From positions 62,001 through 126,000 of the forward strand of contig MNQT01000023.1 of assembly GCA_001915575.1 (NCBI GenBank): DNA of 64,000 nucleotides, given 5' to 3'. The notes beneath the pieces are model-generated. The model made no database searches and had not been told where the DNA came from. It worked only from the letters and a program-made list of their open reading frames with translations. The stretch comes from Bacteroides sp. CAG:1060_57_27. Lineage in GTDB: Bacteria; Bacteroidota; Bacteroidia; Bacteroidales; UBA932. How positions within the stretch are numbered: position 1 is the first letter of the stretch; each line of letters starts with the position of its first letter. Below, one piece after another: positions 44,597 to 54,542 of the stretch. The translations under genes were made by a program, and so were the position numbers.

Positions 44597-45470
44597 CCAC
44601 CTTGTAGGTCCGGCCGGTCCTGTTGACCAGCTTGTCGTCCCTGAGCCAGAGGTTCGCCTCCTTCAGGGCTGCGTAGCTCACGGAGTTGCTCTCGGCGAAA
44701 TCCACGAGGCTCGCTATGCTTCCGTTCACCGTCACGGTCTTCTGGACCGGTATTGCCGGATACTTGTCCGACTCCCTGACATAGAAGCCGAACTGCTCGG
44801 GATTCTCGAAGAACATCTTCGCCGTAAGCACGCGGAACATATAGCGCGAAGTCTCGCTCACGAGCCACAAGTCGAGCGCACTGTCCTGCCTCTGGCTCTC
44901 CAGGCGCCTCGATATGCCGTTCTGTCCCCCGTTATAGCTCGCCGCCACCGTCATCCAGTCGCCGAACTTCTCATAGGCGTCCCTGAGGTATGCGCATGCC
45001 GCAAGCGTAGCCGCCTCTATGTCGTACCTCTGGTCGACCTCAGAATCGACCACCAGCCCGTATTCCTGGGCCGTGGCCTTCATGAACTGCCACAGGCCGG
45101 CCGCCCCGGCACCCGACCGCGCCTTGGGATCGAGATTGCTCTCTATAGCCATCAGGTACTTGAGATCGTCCGGAATGCCCTGGGCCCTGAGTATAGGCTC
45201 CACCTGCGCGAAGATACGCTTCGAGCGCTTGAGCATCAGGGTGGAATTGGTATGCGTGTAGGTAAAGGTGATAAGCTCCCTGTCCATGCGTTCGTAGAGG
45301 TCGGGACGGTCGAAGCGCACCGTATCGGAAGCGAACACCACATATTCGGGCACGGACGGAGCACCGGGATGAAGCTCCCGGTTGTCCATGGCCAGCGGCA
45401 TCTGGGCATGGAGGAGGCAAGGGGCGCAGAGGAAAGGCAGCGCTGCAAGCATAATGAAGATCTTTCTCAT
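44574..45470 (-). CDS. Lytic transglycosylase (MltD-like)
   Basis: A 298-residue exported murein hydrolase with a signal peptide (about 1-22) and an SLT domain. The catalytic Glu110 lies in LMAIESNLDPKARSGAGAAGLWQFM, followed by YDIEAATLAACAYLRD and VAASYNGGQNGISRR. The enzyme cleaves between MurNAc and GlcNAc to form 1,6-anhydro ends. A C-terminal region of about 50 residues (VNGSIASLVDFAESNSVSYAALKEANLWL) looks like one LysM module. It is the last gene of the alr-rmuC-addBA train and overlaps the addA-like gene by ATGA. Confidence 0.88.
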   Translation of the reverse strand: MRKIFIMLAALPFLCAPCLLHAQMPLAMDNRELHPGAPSVPEYVVFASDTVRFDRPDLYERMDRELITFTYTHTNSTLMLKRSKRIFAQVEPILRAQGIPDDLKYLMAIESNLDPKARSGAGAAGLWQFMKATAQEYGLVVDSEVDQRYDIEAATLAACAYLRDAYEKFGDWMTVAASYNGGQNGISRRLESQRQDSALDLWLVSETSRYMFRVLTAKMFFENPEQFGFYVRESDKYPAIPVQKTVTVNGSIASLVDFAESNSVSYAALKEANLWLRDDKLVNRTGRTYKVVIPRAGL

Positions 45471-48256
45471 ATCGATATAATTTCATCCTGTTCGACATAC
45501 CATAGGCAGCACTCGAGCACCTCGAATCCGAGAGACTCATAGAGTGCGGCATAGCGCTCTATCTGTTGTAGATGCGACTTCTCCCTCCTGTCTCCGAACT
45601 TGAAGTCAATGATCCTGACCCCGTCTGGATACACCAGCACCCTGTCCGGCCTGTGCTCCCGGCCGGCAGAGTCGAAGACTCCCGTCTCGCTGAGCACCTC
45701 GACTCCGGGGGCGTTCCCGGAAGGGAACCACTCGGGTCTGGAAGCTATCCTGGACGAGAGGAAATCCATGCATTCGCGGCTCTCGGCTTCGGACAGCAGG
45801 CCGTCGGCACAGGCATTGCACACCGCGGCGCCAAGAGACTCCGGGCCGGTCACCGACGAAAGTACCGAATGCAGCACTATGCCGCGCAGGCGGGCGGACG
45901 CCCCGACACCGGTAACGGATCCGTCTCCGAAGAAATCCTCGGCATCGCCGGACGGGGCGAGCCTTCCTCCGAGAGGGACGGACGGATAGCAGCAGAAGAA
46001 GTCGTGCTCCACAGCAGTACGCCTTTCGATCGCGCCGAAGTCGTAAGGTTCGCCGTAAGAGATGCTGTCCATGCCGCCGACATACTCGTAAAGCAGGTCG
46101 GAGAGTCTCGAGTACTCGGGCCTTCCGGACGACAGGCTTGCGGCGAATTTCTTGGTCGGCGGCGCCGAAATCACGCTGAGAGCCTTCTCGGCCCTCGTCA
46201 TGGCCACATAGAAAAGGTTTATGTTGTCCACGAGCTGACGGCGCCTTTCCCGCTCCAGTTCATCGTCGAAAAAGGTGTCAGCCTTGTCGCCGCCAAGGTT
46301 CATGGGGTAGATGCCCGACATCACCTCAGGCAATCCGTATTTCGCGGCGTCGAGGCTGCACCAGCGTACCCCGGGACGATAGAGTTCCACCTTGTCGGCA
46401 AAGGGGAATATCACATACGGGAACTGCAGGCCCTTGGACTTGTGTATGGTGCATATCCTGAGCGCATTCTCGTTACGGGGGGAGCCTATGGCCAGGTCCG
46501 TCTCGTCCCAGTGCCTGAGGAACTGGCGTATATTGTTGCCGTTGGTTTCGGACCACGAGCGCACCTCGTCCATGAACGCCTGCACGAAAAGGGTCTCCCC
46601 GTCCATGAAGCCCTCGCAGGCAGCGCACAGCGCACGCAGCAGGCTTTCGCAAAGGTCCACCAATGAATGGTACTCGGGCCGGAACTCTATTCCGAGGCTG
46701 CCCGCTATGTAAGCGCAGATGACGTCGTCAGGGTTGTCGTATGCGGTCAGCAGCGACACCACGCGGTTTACTGCAGGCGAAGACTTGACATCCAGAGAAT
46801 CGTCCGATATTACAGGGACGCCTTTCTGGAGCAGGTAGTCGGCCACTGCGGCGCCCGCCTTCCGGTTGCGCACGAGTACCGCAATATCTCCGAACGACGC
46901 CCCGGCGTCGCGCGCGCGGCAGATGCACCCGTAGGTCTTTTCGAGCTGGTCGGAGCAGAAGTCCACCTCCACCCTTCCGCCCTGGGCGTCGCCACGCATA
47001 ACCTCCTGCGTCACATCGGCATAGATGTCGGACAGGCCGAGCCTTTCCGAGGCCATGCGGAAGAAGCCGTTGTTGAAGTGCACCACCTCGCGGGAACTTC
47101 TCCAGTTCCCCTGCAAGGTCTCCACCTCGGCATCCGGAAACGCCTCGAGCACCCCTGACGCCAGCAGGGACCAGTCCGAGTCCCTGAAGCGGTAGATGCT
47201 CTGCTTGACATCGCCCACTATCAGGTTGTGCCCGCCGCGCGACTCGCTCTCGCGCAGCAGCGGCAGGAAATTGTCCCACTGCACGTTGGAAGTGTCCTGG
47301 AACTCGTCGAGCAGGAAGCTGTCGTACCTGACGCCTACCTTCTCGTATATGAACGGGGCGTCGGAATCCCCTATTATGTCCCTGAGCAGCAGGTTGGACT
47401 CGTCGAGGCACATGACGTTCTTCTCCCTGAGCAGGGCGTCGAAAGCCGAATAGAACTCGCCAGCGAAGCCGAGGCTGAATATCCTGTCGCCTATCTCGCA
47501 GACGGTATTGTAGGCACGGAAACCCCTTTCCACAACCTCCATGGCCCGGGGAAGTTTCTTAAGCACCCGCTTCCTGCCCTCGAGACGGAACCTCTCGCTG
47601 CGGCTAACATCCTCCAGCCCAGCATTCCGCAGGGCGTCGATGAAGGAATCGCGCAGCTCCGCGCACGCCTTGCCCAGCCTTTCGAGCCTGTCCTTGGAAT
47701 ACTCGGCGAGCATGTCGATTCCGAGGCTCTCGGCGAGCTTCCCGCACTCCTCGGACTTGAGCTGGCTGCCCATGTCGTAGAGACTGCCCTCGATGTCGAG
47801 TTCGCTGCCCCTTTCAAGGCTGCCCTCGAGACTGCCGCTGATCCACCTCACCAGTTCCCTGTCGTCGGGGGTAAGCGAATCCAGGATCCTGTCCATTGCC
47901 TCCTGTATCAGGGACCTGCGGTCCAGTTCGATCTGATAGTCGGCCAACTGTCCTATCTCGCGCGAGAAGGCCTTGAGGGTACGCTGGAAGAAATGGTCGA
48001 TCGTGCTCACGGAGAACGAACCGTAGTCGTGGAGCATGGCGACGAGGAGTTCCCTGGCACGGGGGTTCTCCGACGACAACCTGTACAGGTCGTCCAATAT
48101 ACGCTCCTTCATCTCCTCGGTAGCCTTGTTGGTGAATGTCACCGCAAGTATATGACGGTAGGCATCCTTCTGTCCTGACGAGAGAAGGATCCCGATATAA
48201 GCCTTGGACAACCGGTATGTCTTTCCCGAGCCGGCGCTCGCCCTGAGTATCTTCAT
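45467..48256 (-). CDS. AddA-like UvrD-family helicase-nuclease
   Basis: A 929-residue superfamily 1 helicase fused to a RecB-type nuclease, probably the AddA/RecB-like subunit that repairs double-strand breaks with the AddB-like protein encoded just upstream. Motif I is RASAGSGKT (residues 5-13), motif II FLLDEFQDTSNVQW, motif III GDVKQSIYRFR, motif V ICTIHKSKGLQFPYVIF, and motif VI FYVAMTRAEKAL. The C-terminal nuclease shows RPDRVLVYPDGVRIIDFKFGD followed by QIERYAALYE. It overlaps both neighbours by 4 bp (ATGA). It is somewhat shorter than Firmicutes AddA. Confidence 0.9.
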   Translation of the reverse strand: MKILRASAGSGKTYRLSKAYIGILLSSGQKDAYRHILAVTFTNKATEEMKERILDDLYRLSSENPRARELLVAMLHDYGSFSVSTIDHFFQRTLKAFSREIGQLADYQIELDRRSLIQEAMDRILDSLTPDDRELVRWISGSLEGSLERGSELDIEGSLYDMGSQLKSEECGKLAESLGIDMLAEYSKDRLERLGKACAELRDSFIDALRNAGLEDVSRSERFRLEGRKRVLKKLPRAMEVVERGFRAYNTVCEIGDRIFSLGFAGEFYSAFDALLREKNVMCLDESNLLLRDIIGDSDAPFIYEKVGVRYDSFLLDEFQDTSNVQWDNFLPLLRESESRGGHNLIVGDVKQSIYRFRDSDWSLLASGVLEAFPDAEVETLQGNWRSSREVVHFNNGFFRMASERLGLSDIYADVTQEVMRGDAQGGRVEVDFCSDQLEKTYGCICRARDAGASFGDIAVLVRNRKAGAAVADYLLQKGVPVISDDSLDVKSSPAVNRVVSLLTAYDNPDDVICAYIAGSLGIEFRPEYHSLVDLCESLLRALCAACEGFMDGETLFVQAFMDEVRSWSETNGNNIRQFLRHWDETDLAIGSPRNENALRICTIHKSKGLQFPYVIFPFADKVELYRPGVRWCSLDAAKYGLPEVMSGIYPMNLGGDKADTFFDDELERERRRQLVDNINLFYVAMTRAEKALSVISAPPTKKFAASLSSGRPEYSRLSDLLYEYVGGMDSISYGEPYDFGAIERRTAVEHDFFCCYPSVPLGGRLAPSGDAEDFFGDGSVTGVGASARLRGIVLHSVLSSVTGPESLGAAVCNACADGLLSEAESRECMDFLSSRIASRPEWFPSGNAPGVEVLSETGVFDSAGREHRPDRVLVYPDGVRIIDFKFGDRREKSHLQQIERYAALYESLGFEVLECCLWYVEQDEIISI

Positions 48257-51072
48257 CGGCAGCAGATGTTCTTGAAATCACACCACTTGCATACCTTATC
48301 GTCATCCGTCCTCGAGAAAGGCACGGAAGTGTCGGCTATCTCCGAGAGCAGTGTGCACACGGCATCGTCCATGAGGGACATGAAGGTATCGTCGAGCCTC
48401 ACCGTCTCCACGCTCCTGACGAAAAGGCGCGAGGGCTTGTATATCGAATTCACGAAGACGCTGCCCTCCAGGGACTTGTCCGAAGCAACCATCTTGTCGT
48501 AGATATAGAGCTGCAGGGCGATCTTGGGACGGGGCTTGCCGGGCTGCCTCGAGAACAGGGCCTGCACGACCTTGTCGGCGTTCGAGGAATCGATCAGGAA
48601 GTCGGAATCCCCGACCTTGCCCGTCTTGTAGTCCACGACCCTTACCACTCCCGGCACCACGGAATCCAGACGGTCTATTATACCCTTGAAAGTGAAGCCC
48701 CCGAGGCTCGTGTAGCGCGTCGTCTCCAGGCCGAGTATGCGTATGGCCTCGGAACCCGAGGACTTGAGCAGTTCGATGTCGCGCTGCACGCACTTGCGCG
48801 CATAGCGGCAGATCAGGTCTTCGAAGATTATGTTCCTTCCCTCTATCTCGAAGGCGTTGAGTTCCTCGAGGATGAACCTGTCGACAATATCCCTTATCCT
48901 GTCTCCGTGCAGGAGCGAAGCGAGGTAAGGCTCCGCGACCTTGCCTCCGGGAACATCGTACAGGCAGCGCATGGTCTTGTGGAACACATTGCCTATCATG
49001 CCCTTGTCGAGCGATTCCGCCACCTCGTCACCGGGACGCAGGCGCCTGACATACGAATAGTAGAACTTGGCCGGACAGTCGAGGTAGCTCTGCAGTGCCG
49101 ACGCCGAAAGCATGGAGCCGCGCAGCAACCCGACATCCTCCTCAGTCTTCACAATCTCGGGAGGCCGTATGCCGCGGCCGGTCTCGGCCGAAGCGGTATA
49201 TCTTGTCACATCGGCCCCGAAATGCATGCGCAGCTGCTTGATATAGCGGCTCTCTTCACCGCTTTGCAGACCCTCGGTACGGGAGTCGTACAGCATCCAG
49301 ACATTGCTTGCCCGCTGGACGAGCCTGTAGAAGTAATATGCCCATACGGCATCCTGGTATTCATATGTGGGGAGGCCGAAACCGCGGCGCAGTTCCGCAG
49401 GGATGAACGAAGAGCTGACGCTCCGTCTCGGGAAGATGCCCTCGTTGCACCCGAGTATGACCACGTTGTCGAAGTCGAGCGCCCTCGTCTCGAGCGGCCC
49501 CATTATCTGCAGGCCTTTCAGCGGCTCCCCGACGAACGGCACGCTGACGGAATTCACCAGTTTGTCCAGCAGCCGGAAATATGTCGCGGGAAGCACTTCG
49601 AGCGAGAACTTGCGCAGGCTTAGGACCGCCGTATAATAGGACTTCGCGAAATCGAGCTCCAGCGAGAGTTCCTGCCGGCCCTTGATGAGCGAGGCCACGA
49701 GGGAGAGCACCCTGCACTGATAGTCTCCGATACGGCGTATCTGCTCCGCGTCCGCGCGGTCGGGCTCGGTCACGACCGCAGAAAGCAGTTCCGACAGTAC
49801 ACCCGTCCCCCCGAAGGCATCGACAGGAACATAATACCCGGCAGCGGCACGTATGGACGCAATCCTCGCCGACGCGTCGTCGTCAAGCACCGAACGCAGG
49901 ATGCTGTTGGAAAGCAGGGGCCACAGCTGCCTGTGATAGAAATACCACTTACCGTCCTTGCGGCGCAGATGCATCTGGAGTGCGGCCAGGTCGTTCATAA
50001 GCGACCACAGGCTGCTTCCGTGCATGGGATAGCCCATGGTGACGTTGATGTCGGAGATATGCCCGGGAATCGAATTGAGCACAGGTATGAGCAGACCTTC
50101 GTCGGGCAGTACCACGGCGGTGTCCATTCCCCTGGTTCCGAGACGCGCGAATATCTCGGGAAGCTGCTTCGCCTGCCCGACCGAAGAAGGCACTCCGAGC
50201 ACGTTGAATGATGTGTGCGGCAGGGCTTCCGGCGCATCGGGCTCGAATGCCTGGGGAAAGTCTGCGACGTTGCGCGACATGAAGTACGAAGACTTGTTGG
50301 CGGCGTCCTTTATCCACGCGCTGCTGTAGTCCCAGCAGAACTCGGCGACGCCCGCGTTGCGCATACGGACGAGAAGCAGCCTCTCGCTCTCGCTGAGGGC
50401 GTTCAGCCCCACGAACACGAAGCGGTCGCTGCGTCTGAAGCGTTCCCCGAGTATATCCGTGACGGGGCGCTCCCCGAGCATCTCCGCAAGCCTGCGGTAA
50501 GCCGCTCCCGTATAGCACAGGCCCTTCACATCCAGGGCGGCGTTGAAAGAATCATACAGCGGCAGAAGCAGGTTCCATATGCTCCGGAAGGCCTCCTTGT
50601 ATTTCCCTTCACCGTGGAAATGTCTGAAAAAACGCTCGAGCGCAGCCTTCTGGCGCTCGTCCAGATAATCCAGCGAATCCTGCAGCCCCCGGAAATCGGA
50701 TATGTTGGTGAATATCTTCTCGGGATCGGCCAGATACTTGTCGACATCGTCGAAGTCGGAGAGCAGCACGCCGCCCCAGAAGATGAAATCGTCGAGAGCC
50801 TCGCACTGCGGGTTCAGAGCCTTGTAGCAGCCGTAGAGCTCGAGCAGCAGGGTCACCTGGTCGCACGGTCTCGCCCCGGTACACGCAAGTATGAATTCAT
50901 CTATGGTGACGACGGCAGGAGAGATTACCGGCATGCGGCGCGCCGCCGCACATTCGCCCAGATATTTCTTCAGGAACACGCAGGAACGCCTGTTAGGCAG
51001 CACGAAACACAAGCGGGAGATCCCACCCCCGTCGAAATAATGTCCGGCAACCTGTTTCAGGAAAGGCGTCAT
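48253..51072 (-). CDS. AddB-like PD-(D/E)XK nuclease
   Basis: A 939-residue partner of the AddA-like protein. The N-terminal part (FVLPNRRSCVFLKKYL) is a helicase-like region with a degenerate nucleotide site. The C-terminal nuclease has KGIIDRLDS, then RVVDYKTGKVGD, and QLYIYDKM. Cysteines frame the nuclease as expected for an iron-sulfur staple: Cys in LDCPAKFYYSY near residue 662 and three in CKWCDFKNIC at the C terminus. It would cut the second DNA strand during end processing. It overlaps rmuC and the AddA-like gene by 4 bp each. Confidence 0.85.
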   Translation of the reverse strand: MTPFLKQVAGHYFDGGGISRLCFVLPNRRSCVFLKKYLGECAAARRMPVISPAVVTIDEFILACTGARPCDQVTLLLELYGCYKALNPQCEALDDFIFWGGVLLSDFDDVDKYLADPEKIFTNISDFRGLQDSLDYLDERQKAALERFFRHFHGEGKYKEAFRSIWNLLLPLYDSFNAALDVKGLCYTGAAYRRLAEMLGERPVTDILGERFRRSDRFVFVGLNALSESERLLLVRMRNAGVAEFCWDYSSAWIKDAANKSSYFMSRNVADFPQAFEPDAPEALPHTSFNVLGVPSSVGQAKQLPEIFARLGTRGMDTAVVLPDEGLLIPVLNSIPGHISDINVTMGYPMHGSSLWSLMNDLAALQMHLRRKDGKWYFYHRQLWPLLSNSILRSVLDDDASARIASIRAAAGYYVPVDAFGGTGVLSELLSAVVTEPDRADAEQIRRIGDYQCRVLSLVASLIKGRQELSLELDFAKSYYTAVLSLRKFSLEVLPATYFRLLDKLVNSVSVPFVGEPLKGLQIMGPLETRALDFDNVVILGCNEGIFPRRSVSSSFIPAELRRGFGLPTYEYQDAVWAYYFYRLVQRASNVWMLYDSRTEGLQSGEESRYIKQLRMHFGADVTRYTASAETGRGIRPPEIVKTEEDVGLLRGSMLSASALQSYLDCPAKFYYSYVRRLRPGDEVAESLDKGMIGNVFHKTMRCLYDVPGGKVAEPYLASLLHGDRIRDIVDRFILEELNAFEIEGRNIIFEDLICRYARKCVQRDIELLKSSGSEAIRILGLETTRYTSLGGFTFKGIIDRLDSVVPGVVRVVDYKTGKVGDSDFLIDSSNADKVVQALFSRQPGKPRPKIALQLYIYDKMVASDKSLEGSVFVNSIYKPSRLFVRSVETVRLDDTFMSLMDDAVCTLLSEIADTSVPFSRTDDDKVCKWCDFKNICCR

Positions 51073-52445
51073 GACGCTTCAGGCATATCGTCCTCGTCGT
51101 CTGCCGGACCAAGACCCGAAGAGAGCTCTTTCGGGATTATGGATTCGCGTCCTGCGGGCATACGCGCGGCAGAACCTATCTTCGCGCGCGAACGCCTGGG
51201 AGACAGACCCAGCTTCTCCAGCCTGTCGATCTTCTTCATGACCGACTGGTTCGAATCTGCAAGCTTTCTCTTGGACTCGTCGTAGGCCCTGGAAGCTCCG
51301 GCTATATACTCGCCTATCTTCACATAGGAATCCATCCAGCCTTTCAGCTGGGACATCAGGGCGGAAGCCGTATTGTAGACCTCCTCTATGTTCTTCTCCT
51401 GGTCGTGCTGCTTCCAGCTCATCAGGATCATGTTCAGCACTATCATCAGGTTCATCTGCCCGACTATCAGGACGTTTGCATCCCTGGCCCTCTGCCAGAG
51501 GGTGGGATCCTGCTCGAGCATCAGGCGGAAGGCACCCTCTATGGGCACGAACATTATGTTGTAGTCGAGCTTGCGCTTTCCGGAAGCCACATACGAGGCA
51601 TAATCCTTGGTCTTGAGCTCGTCCACATGGCGCCTTATGCTGTCCACATGCTCTTTGGCGTAACGGTCGCGGTCGGCCTCCCCGGTCGCGTCCATATACT
51701 TCGCATAGGCCGTGAGGCTCACCTTCGAGTCTATTACGACCTCGGTATCGTCAGGATAATACACTATCACGTCCGGAATCATCACCCGGCCGCCTTCGCT
51801 GCGTATCTCGTGCCCCTGCTCATCGCGCAGCACCGACTGGGTATCGAAATGGACTCCCTCCTGCAGCCCTGAGTTCTTGAGCAGGTCCACGAGCAACATC
51901 TCTCCGAAGTCGCCCTGGACCTTCGAGCGGCCCCTGAGGGCGTCCGCGAGGTTGCGGGCCTCGTCACCCACGCTCTTCGACTGGTCTGTCAGGTTCTTTA
52001 TCATCTCGCGCAGGGCGGCTTCTCCGGCGACAGCCCTCTCGGACGAAGCCCTGACGGACTTGTCGAACTCTCCGAACTTCTCGGCGACAGGCTTGAGGAG
52101 TTCTGCCATAGATTCGGTGTTCTGCCTGCGCAGGGCGGCACTATTCTGCTCCGAGAGCAGCCTGAACGACTCCTCCATTGCCTTCTTCTGGCTCTCGAAC
52201 AGGGCCTTGCGCTCTTCCTCCATGGCGGTCCGGGCGCTCTCCCTTTCGGCTTCCAGCCGCCTCTGGGCCTCCAGCCTCTCCTCCATCCGGCTTTCGAGGC
52301 GCGCCTTGTCGGCGCGGAGGGACGAAAGCTCCGAATTGAGCTCCGCCAGCTCCGAGCCCTGCCTGCCCGTCCTGCGCAGGAGGACTCCGAGCAGGGCTAT
52401 GGACGCAGCCAGCAGGACTGTCAGTATCAATACGGTTATATCCAT
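51069..52445 (-). CDS. rmuC: DNA recombination protein RmuC
   Basis: RmuC is a predicted nuclease-fold protein that limits rearrangements at inverted repeats. The 458-residue protein has an N-terminal TM helix (about residues 4-22), a long coiled coil (about 25-160, rich in Glu, Arg and Leu) and the RmuC domain with GRSKVQGDFGEMLLVDLLKNSGL, VYYPDDTEVVIDSKVSLTAY and LDYNIMFVPIEGAF. The VIDSK motif resembles the restriction-endonuclease-like active site. The last 50 residues are basic then acidic. It overlaps the AddB-like gene by ATGA and follows alr by 7 bp. Confidence 0.93.
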   Translation of the reverse strand: MDITVLILTVLLAASIALLGVLLRRTGRQGSELAELNSELSSLRADKARLESRMEERLEAQRRLEAERESARTAMEEERKALFESQKKAMEESFRLLSEQNSAALRRQNTESMAELLKPVAEKFGEFDKSVRASSERAVAGEAALREMIKNLTDQSKSVGDEARNLADALRGRSKVQGDFGEMLLVDLLKNSGLQEGVHFDTQSVLRDEQGHEIRSEGGRVMIPDVIVYYPDDTEVVIDSKVSLTAYAKYMDATGEADRDRYAKEHVDSIRRHVDELKTKDYASYVASGKRKLDYNIMFVPIEGAFRLMLEQDPTLWQRARDANVLIVGQMNLMIVLNMILMSWKQHDQEKNIEEVYNTASALMSQLKGWMDSYVKIGEYIAGASRAYDESKRKLADSNQSVMKKIDRLEKLGLSPRRSRAKIGSAARMPAGRESIIPKELSSGLGPADDEDDMPEAS

Positions 52446-52452
52446 GGTCAGC

Positions 52453-53562
52453 CTATCTTACTATTATCCTCTCTATCCTTCGCGGCACGGAAGTCAGGAT
52501 CTCGTACGGTATTGTGCCGAGTATCGACGCCAGCTCGGACACCGTGGGATCTTCTCCGAAGACCGTAACCGTGTCGCCGGACTTCACGTCCAGCCCCGTC
52601 ACGTCGAGCATGCACATGTCCATACAGATGTTGCCTATGGTAGGAGCCCTGTGCCCGTCGATGCTGAACGATGCGGCCCCACAGCCCAGATGCCTGTCTA
52701 TGCCGTCGGCATAGCCTACCGGAATTGTCGCTATCACCGAACCGCCCGGAGCGACATGTCCTTTCCTGCCATAGCCTATGGTACCGTCCTCAGGCATGAG
52801 GTGCTTGACCTGCAGCACCTTGACCTTGAGCGAGGCCACGGCGTCGAGTCTTACGCCAGGAAGGGCGCTGATGCCGTATATGCCTATTCCGAGCCTTACC
52901 ATGTCGAACTGAAAGTCCGGGAACCTCTCTATGCCGGCCGAATTGAGTATATGCCACATCGGCCTGTAGTCCAGGGCCTCCCCCACGCGGGCGGCATTCT
53001 GCCTGAAAAGCCCGATCTGAGCGAGCGAGAAGGCATCTTCGGCAGGATCCTCGGCCGCCGCGAGATGTGAATACAGCGACATCACCTTCACCTCGCGATG
53101 CGAGTGCAGGAAAGAGATCAGTTCGTCCAGTTCGGAGCTCATGAATCCCAGACGGTGCATGCCCGTGTCGAGCTTTATGTGCACCGGATAGCCCTCGACC
53201 CCTCGGGAAGCGAGGAAGTCGCAGAGCGCACGCAGCGTGTACATGTTCGGGATGCCGGGCTCCAGCCTGTACTCGAGTATTTCGGGAAAGAAGTCCGTCC
53301 CGGCGGTCAGCACCAGTATGGGCAACGATATTCCGTTGCGCCTGAGTTCCATTCCCTCCACCGGCAGAGCCACCGCGAGGTAGTCCGCACCCTCGGCCTG
53401 GAGCATCGATGCGAACTCGACGGCGCCGTGCCCGTATGCGTTGGCCTTCACCAGCACCAGCAGCCGCGTGGACGGCTTAAGGCGGGACCGGAAATAACGG
53501 AAATTATTCCTGAGGCCGGACAGGCTCAGTTCCAAACGCGAAAAGTCATTCTCACCGTACAT
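52453..53562 (-). CDS. alr: Alanine racemase
   Basis: Alanine racemase makes D-alanine for peptidoglycan with pyridoxal phosphate. The 369-residue protein has the PLP lysine K39 in LVLVKANAYGHG, the substrate-binding KLDTGMHRLGF stretch, and the second catalytic Tyr in IGYGRKGH. I chose the ATG at 53562, which starts a normal family N terminus; the frame upstream has no similarity. A TAAATTTG box at 53617-53624 gives a leader of about 45 nt. It starts the train with rmuC, addB, addA and the transglycosylase. In many Bacteroidota alr is fused to MurF; here it is alone. Confidence 0.94.
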   Translation of the reverse strand: MYGENDFSRLELSLSGLRNNFRYFRSRLKPSTRLLVLVKANAYGHGAVEFASMLQAEGADYLAVALPVEGMELRRNGISLPILVLTAGTDFFPEILEYRLEPGIPNMYTLRALCDFLASRGVEGYPVHIKLDTGMHRLGFMSSELDELISFLHSHREVKVMSLYSHLAAAEDPAEDAFSLAQIGLFRQNAARVGEALDYRPMWHILNSAGIERFPDFQFDMVRLGIGIYGISALPGVRLDAVASLKVKVLQVKHLMPEDGTIGYGRKGHVAPGGSVIATIPVGYADGIDRHLGCGAASFSIDGHRAPTIGNICMDMCMLDVTGLDVKSGDTVTVFGEDPTVSELASILGTIPYEILTSVPRRIERIIVR

Positions 53563-53616
53563 CTTTACCGCACATCTGAAAAACTTTACAAGATACGAAA
53601 AAAGCCCGAAGCACGA

Positions 53617-53624
53617 CAAATTTA
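53617..53624 (-). promoter_or_regulatory. Promoter -7 box of alr
   Basis: TAAATTTG on the minus strand matches TAnnTTTG. The rest of the 186-bp gap before rpmH holds a mismatched GGCCA/TGGCC dyad at about 53700-53722 that could end the rpmH transcript. Confidence 0.55.
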
Positions 53625-53748
53625 TTTCTCTTTCCGACCACTTCCTCCCTCCGGACGCCGCCCGGAAATACCCCGACACGGCCGCATACGGAAGCAGGCC
53701 GGCCACTGTCATGGCCAGCCTGCTGCTGTATCGGACTGAGGATCCCGC

Positions 53749-53901
53749 TTAGAAACGGTCCTCTGAAGATACGGTGAGTTTCTTGCGACCGTGTGCGCGG
53801 CGCGATGCAAGCACCCTGCGTCCGTTGGGAGTGCTCATGCGCTCACGGAAGCCGTGCTTGTTGACTCTCTTGCGGTTTGAAGGTTGATATGTCCTTTTCA
53901 T
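53749..53901 (-). CDS. rpmH: 50S ribosomal protein L34
   Basis: A 50-residue basic protein, recognised by [39 protein letters not shown] and a KKLTVS end, which is the full L34 sequence pattern. L34 lies in the large subunit near the exit-tunnel region. The gene follows rsmG by 17 bp, with an A-rich leader. In many bacteria rpmH starts an rnpA-yidC cluster, but no rnpA follows here. Confidence 0.95.
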   Translation of the reverse strand: MKRTYQPSNRKRVNKHGFRERMSTPNGRRVLASRRAHGRKKLTVSSEDRF

Positions 53902-53918
53902 TATCTTTTATTTTTTAA

Positions 53919-54542
53919 TTACTCGGATTTGGGAGGGCAAAGATAATCTTTTCCGATTTCAATTACAAATTTTTCAGCAAAATAGTCGTCTTCCAGCCAG
54001 TCGGAAATGCTCCATACGCGTATGTTGCCCGGCGCCACGCGGCATCTCTTCACTAGGGCGTAAATCTCGGCGTTCACATCCCCTCCCTTCAGGTAGAGTA
54101 TGCTCCTTTCGAACTTTCCCCTGACCCAGGGATAGAAGTTCTCGAGCGAAGTCACGGCCCTGGACACCACCCAGCCGAACTTCTCGTCGAGGCTCTCCGC
54201 CCTCGCGTTCACGCAGCGCACGTTGGCAAGTCCCATTTCCTGAGCGATGCTCTGCGCCACCGTCACCTTCTTGCGTATCGAATCGCACAGCACGAACCCG
54301 GCCTCCGGATGCGCCATGGCGAGCGGTATCCCGGGAAAGCCGCCACCCGTGCCGAGGTCGAGCACCTTTGCACCCTCCCACACGCCAGGCGGATAGAAGC
54401 GGGAAAGATATTCCGATATCGCGAGCGAATGCAGTATGTGATGCTCGTAGATATTGTCTATGTCCTTGCGGGAGATGACATTTATCCTGTCGTTCCATTC
54501 TCCGTACAGCCCTATGAGGCGCGAAAAGTCAGTCTTCTGCAT
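53919..54542 (-). CDS. rsmG: 16S rRNA (guanine-527-N7)-methyltransferase RsmG
   Basis: RsmG (GidB) adds a methyl group to N7 of G527 in 16S rRNA; loss gives low-level streptomycin resistance in other bacteria. The 207-residue protein has the SAM-binding stretch VLDLGTGGGFPGIPLAMAHPE and the following LCDSIRKKVTVAQSIAQEM segment. The C-terminal YFAEKFVIEIGK is a family feature. The ATG at 54542 was preferred over a GTG one codon upstream. Its start overlaps the sigma factor gene by 14 bp. Confidence 0.94.
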   Translation of the reverse strand: MQKTDFSRLIGLYGEWNDRINVISRKDIDNIYEHHILHSLAISEYLSRFYPPGVWEGAKVLDLGTGGGFPGIPLAMAHPEAGFVLCDSIRKKVTVAQSIAQEMGLANVRCVNARAESLDEKFGWVVSRAVTSLENFYPWVRGKFERSILYLKGGDVNAEIYALVKRCRVAPGNIRVWSISDWLEDDYFAEKFVIEIGKDYLCPPKSE

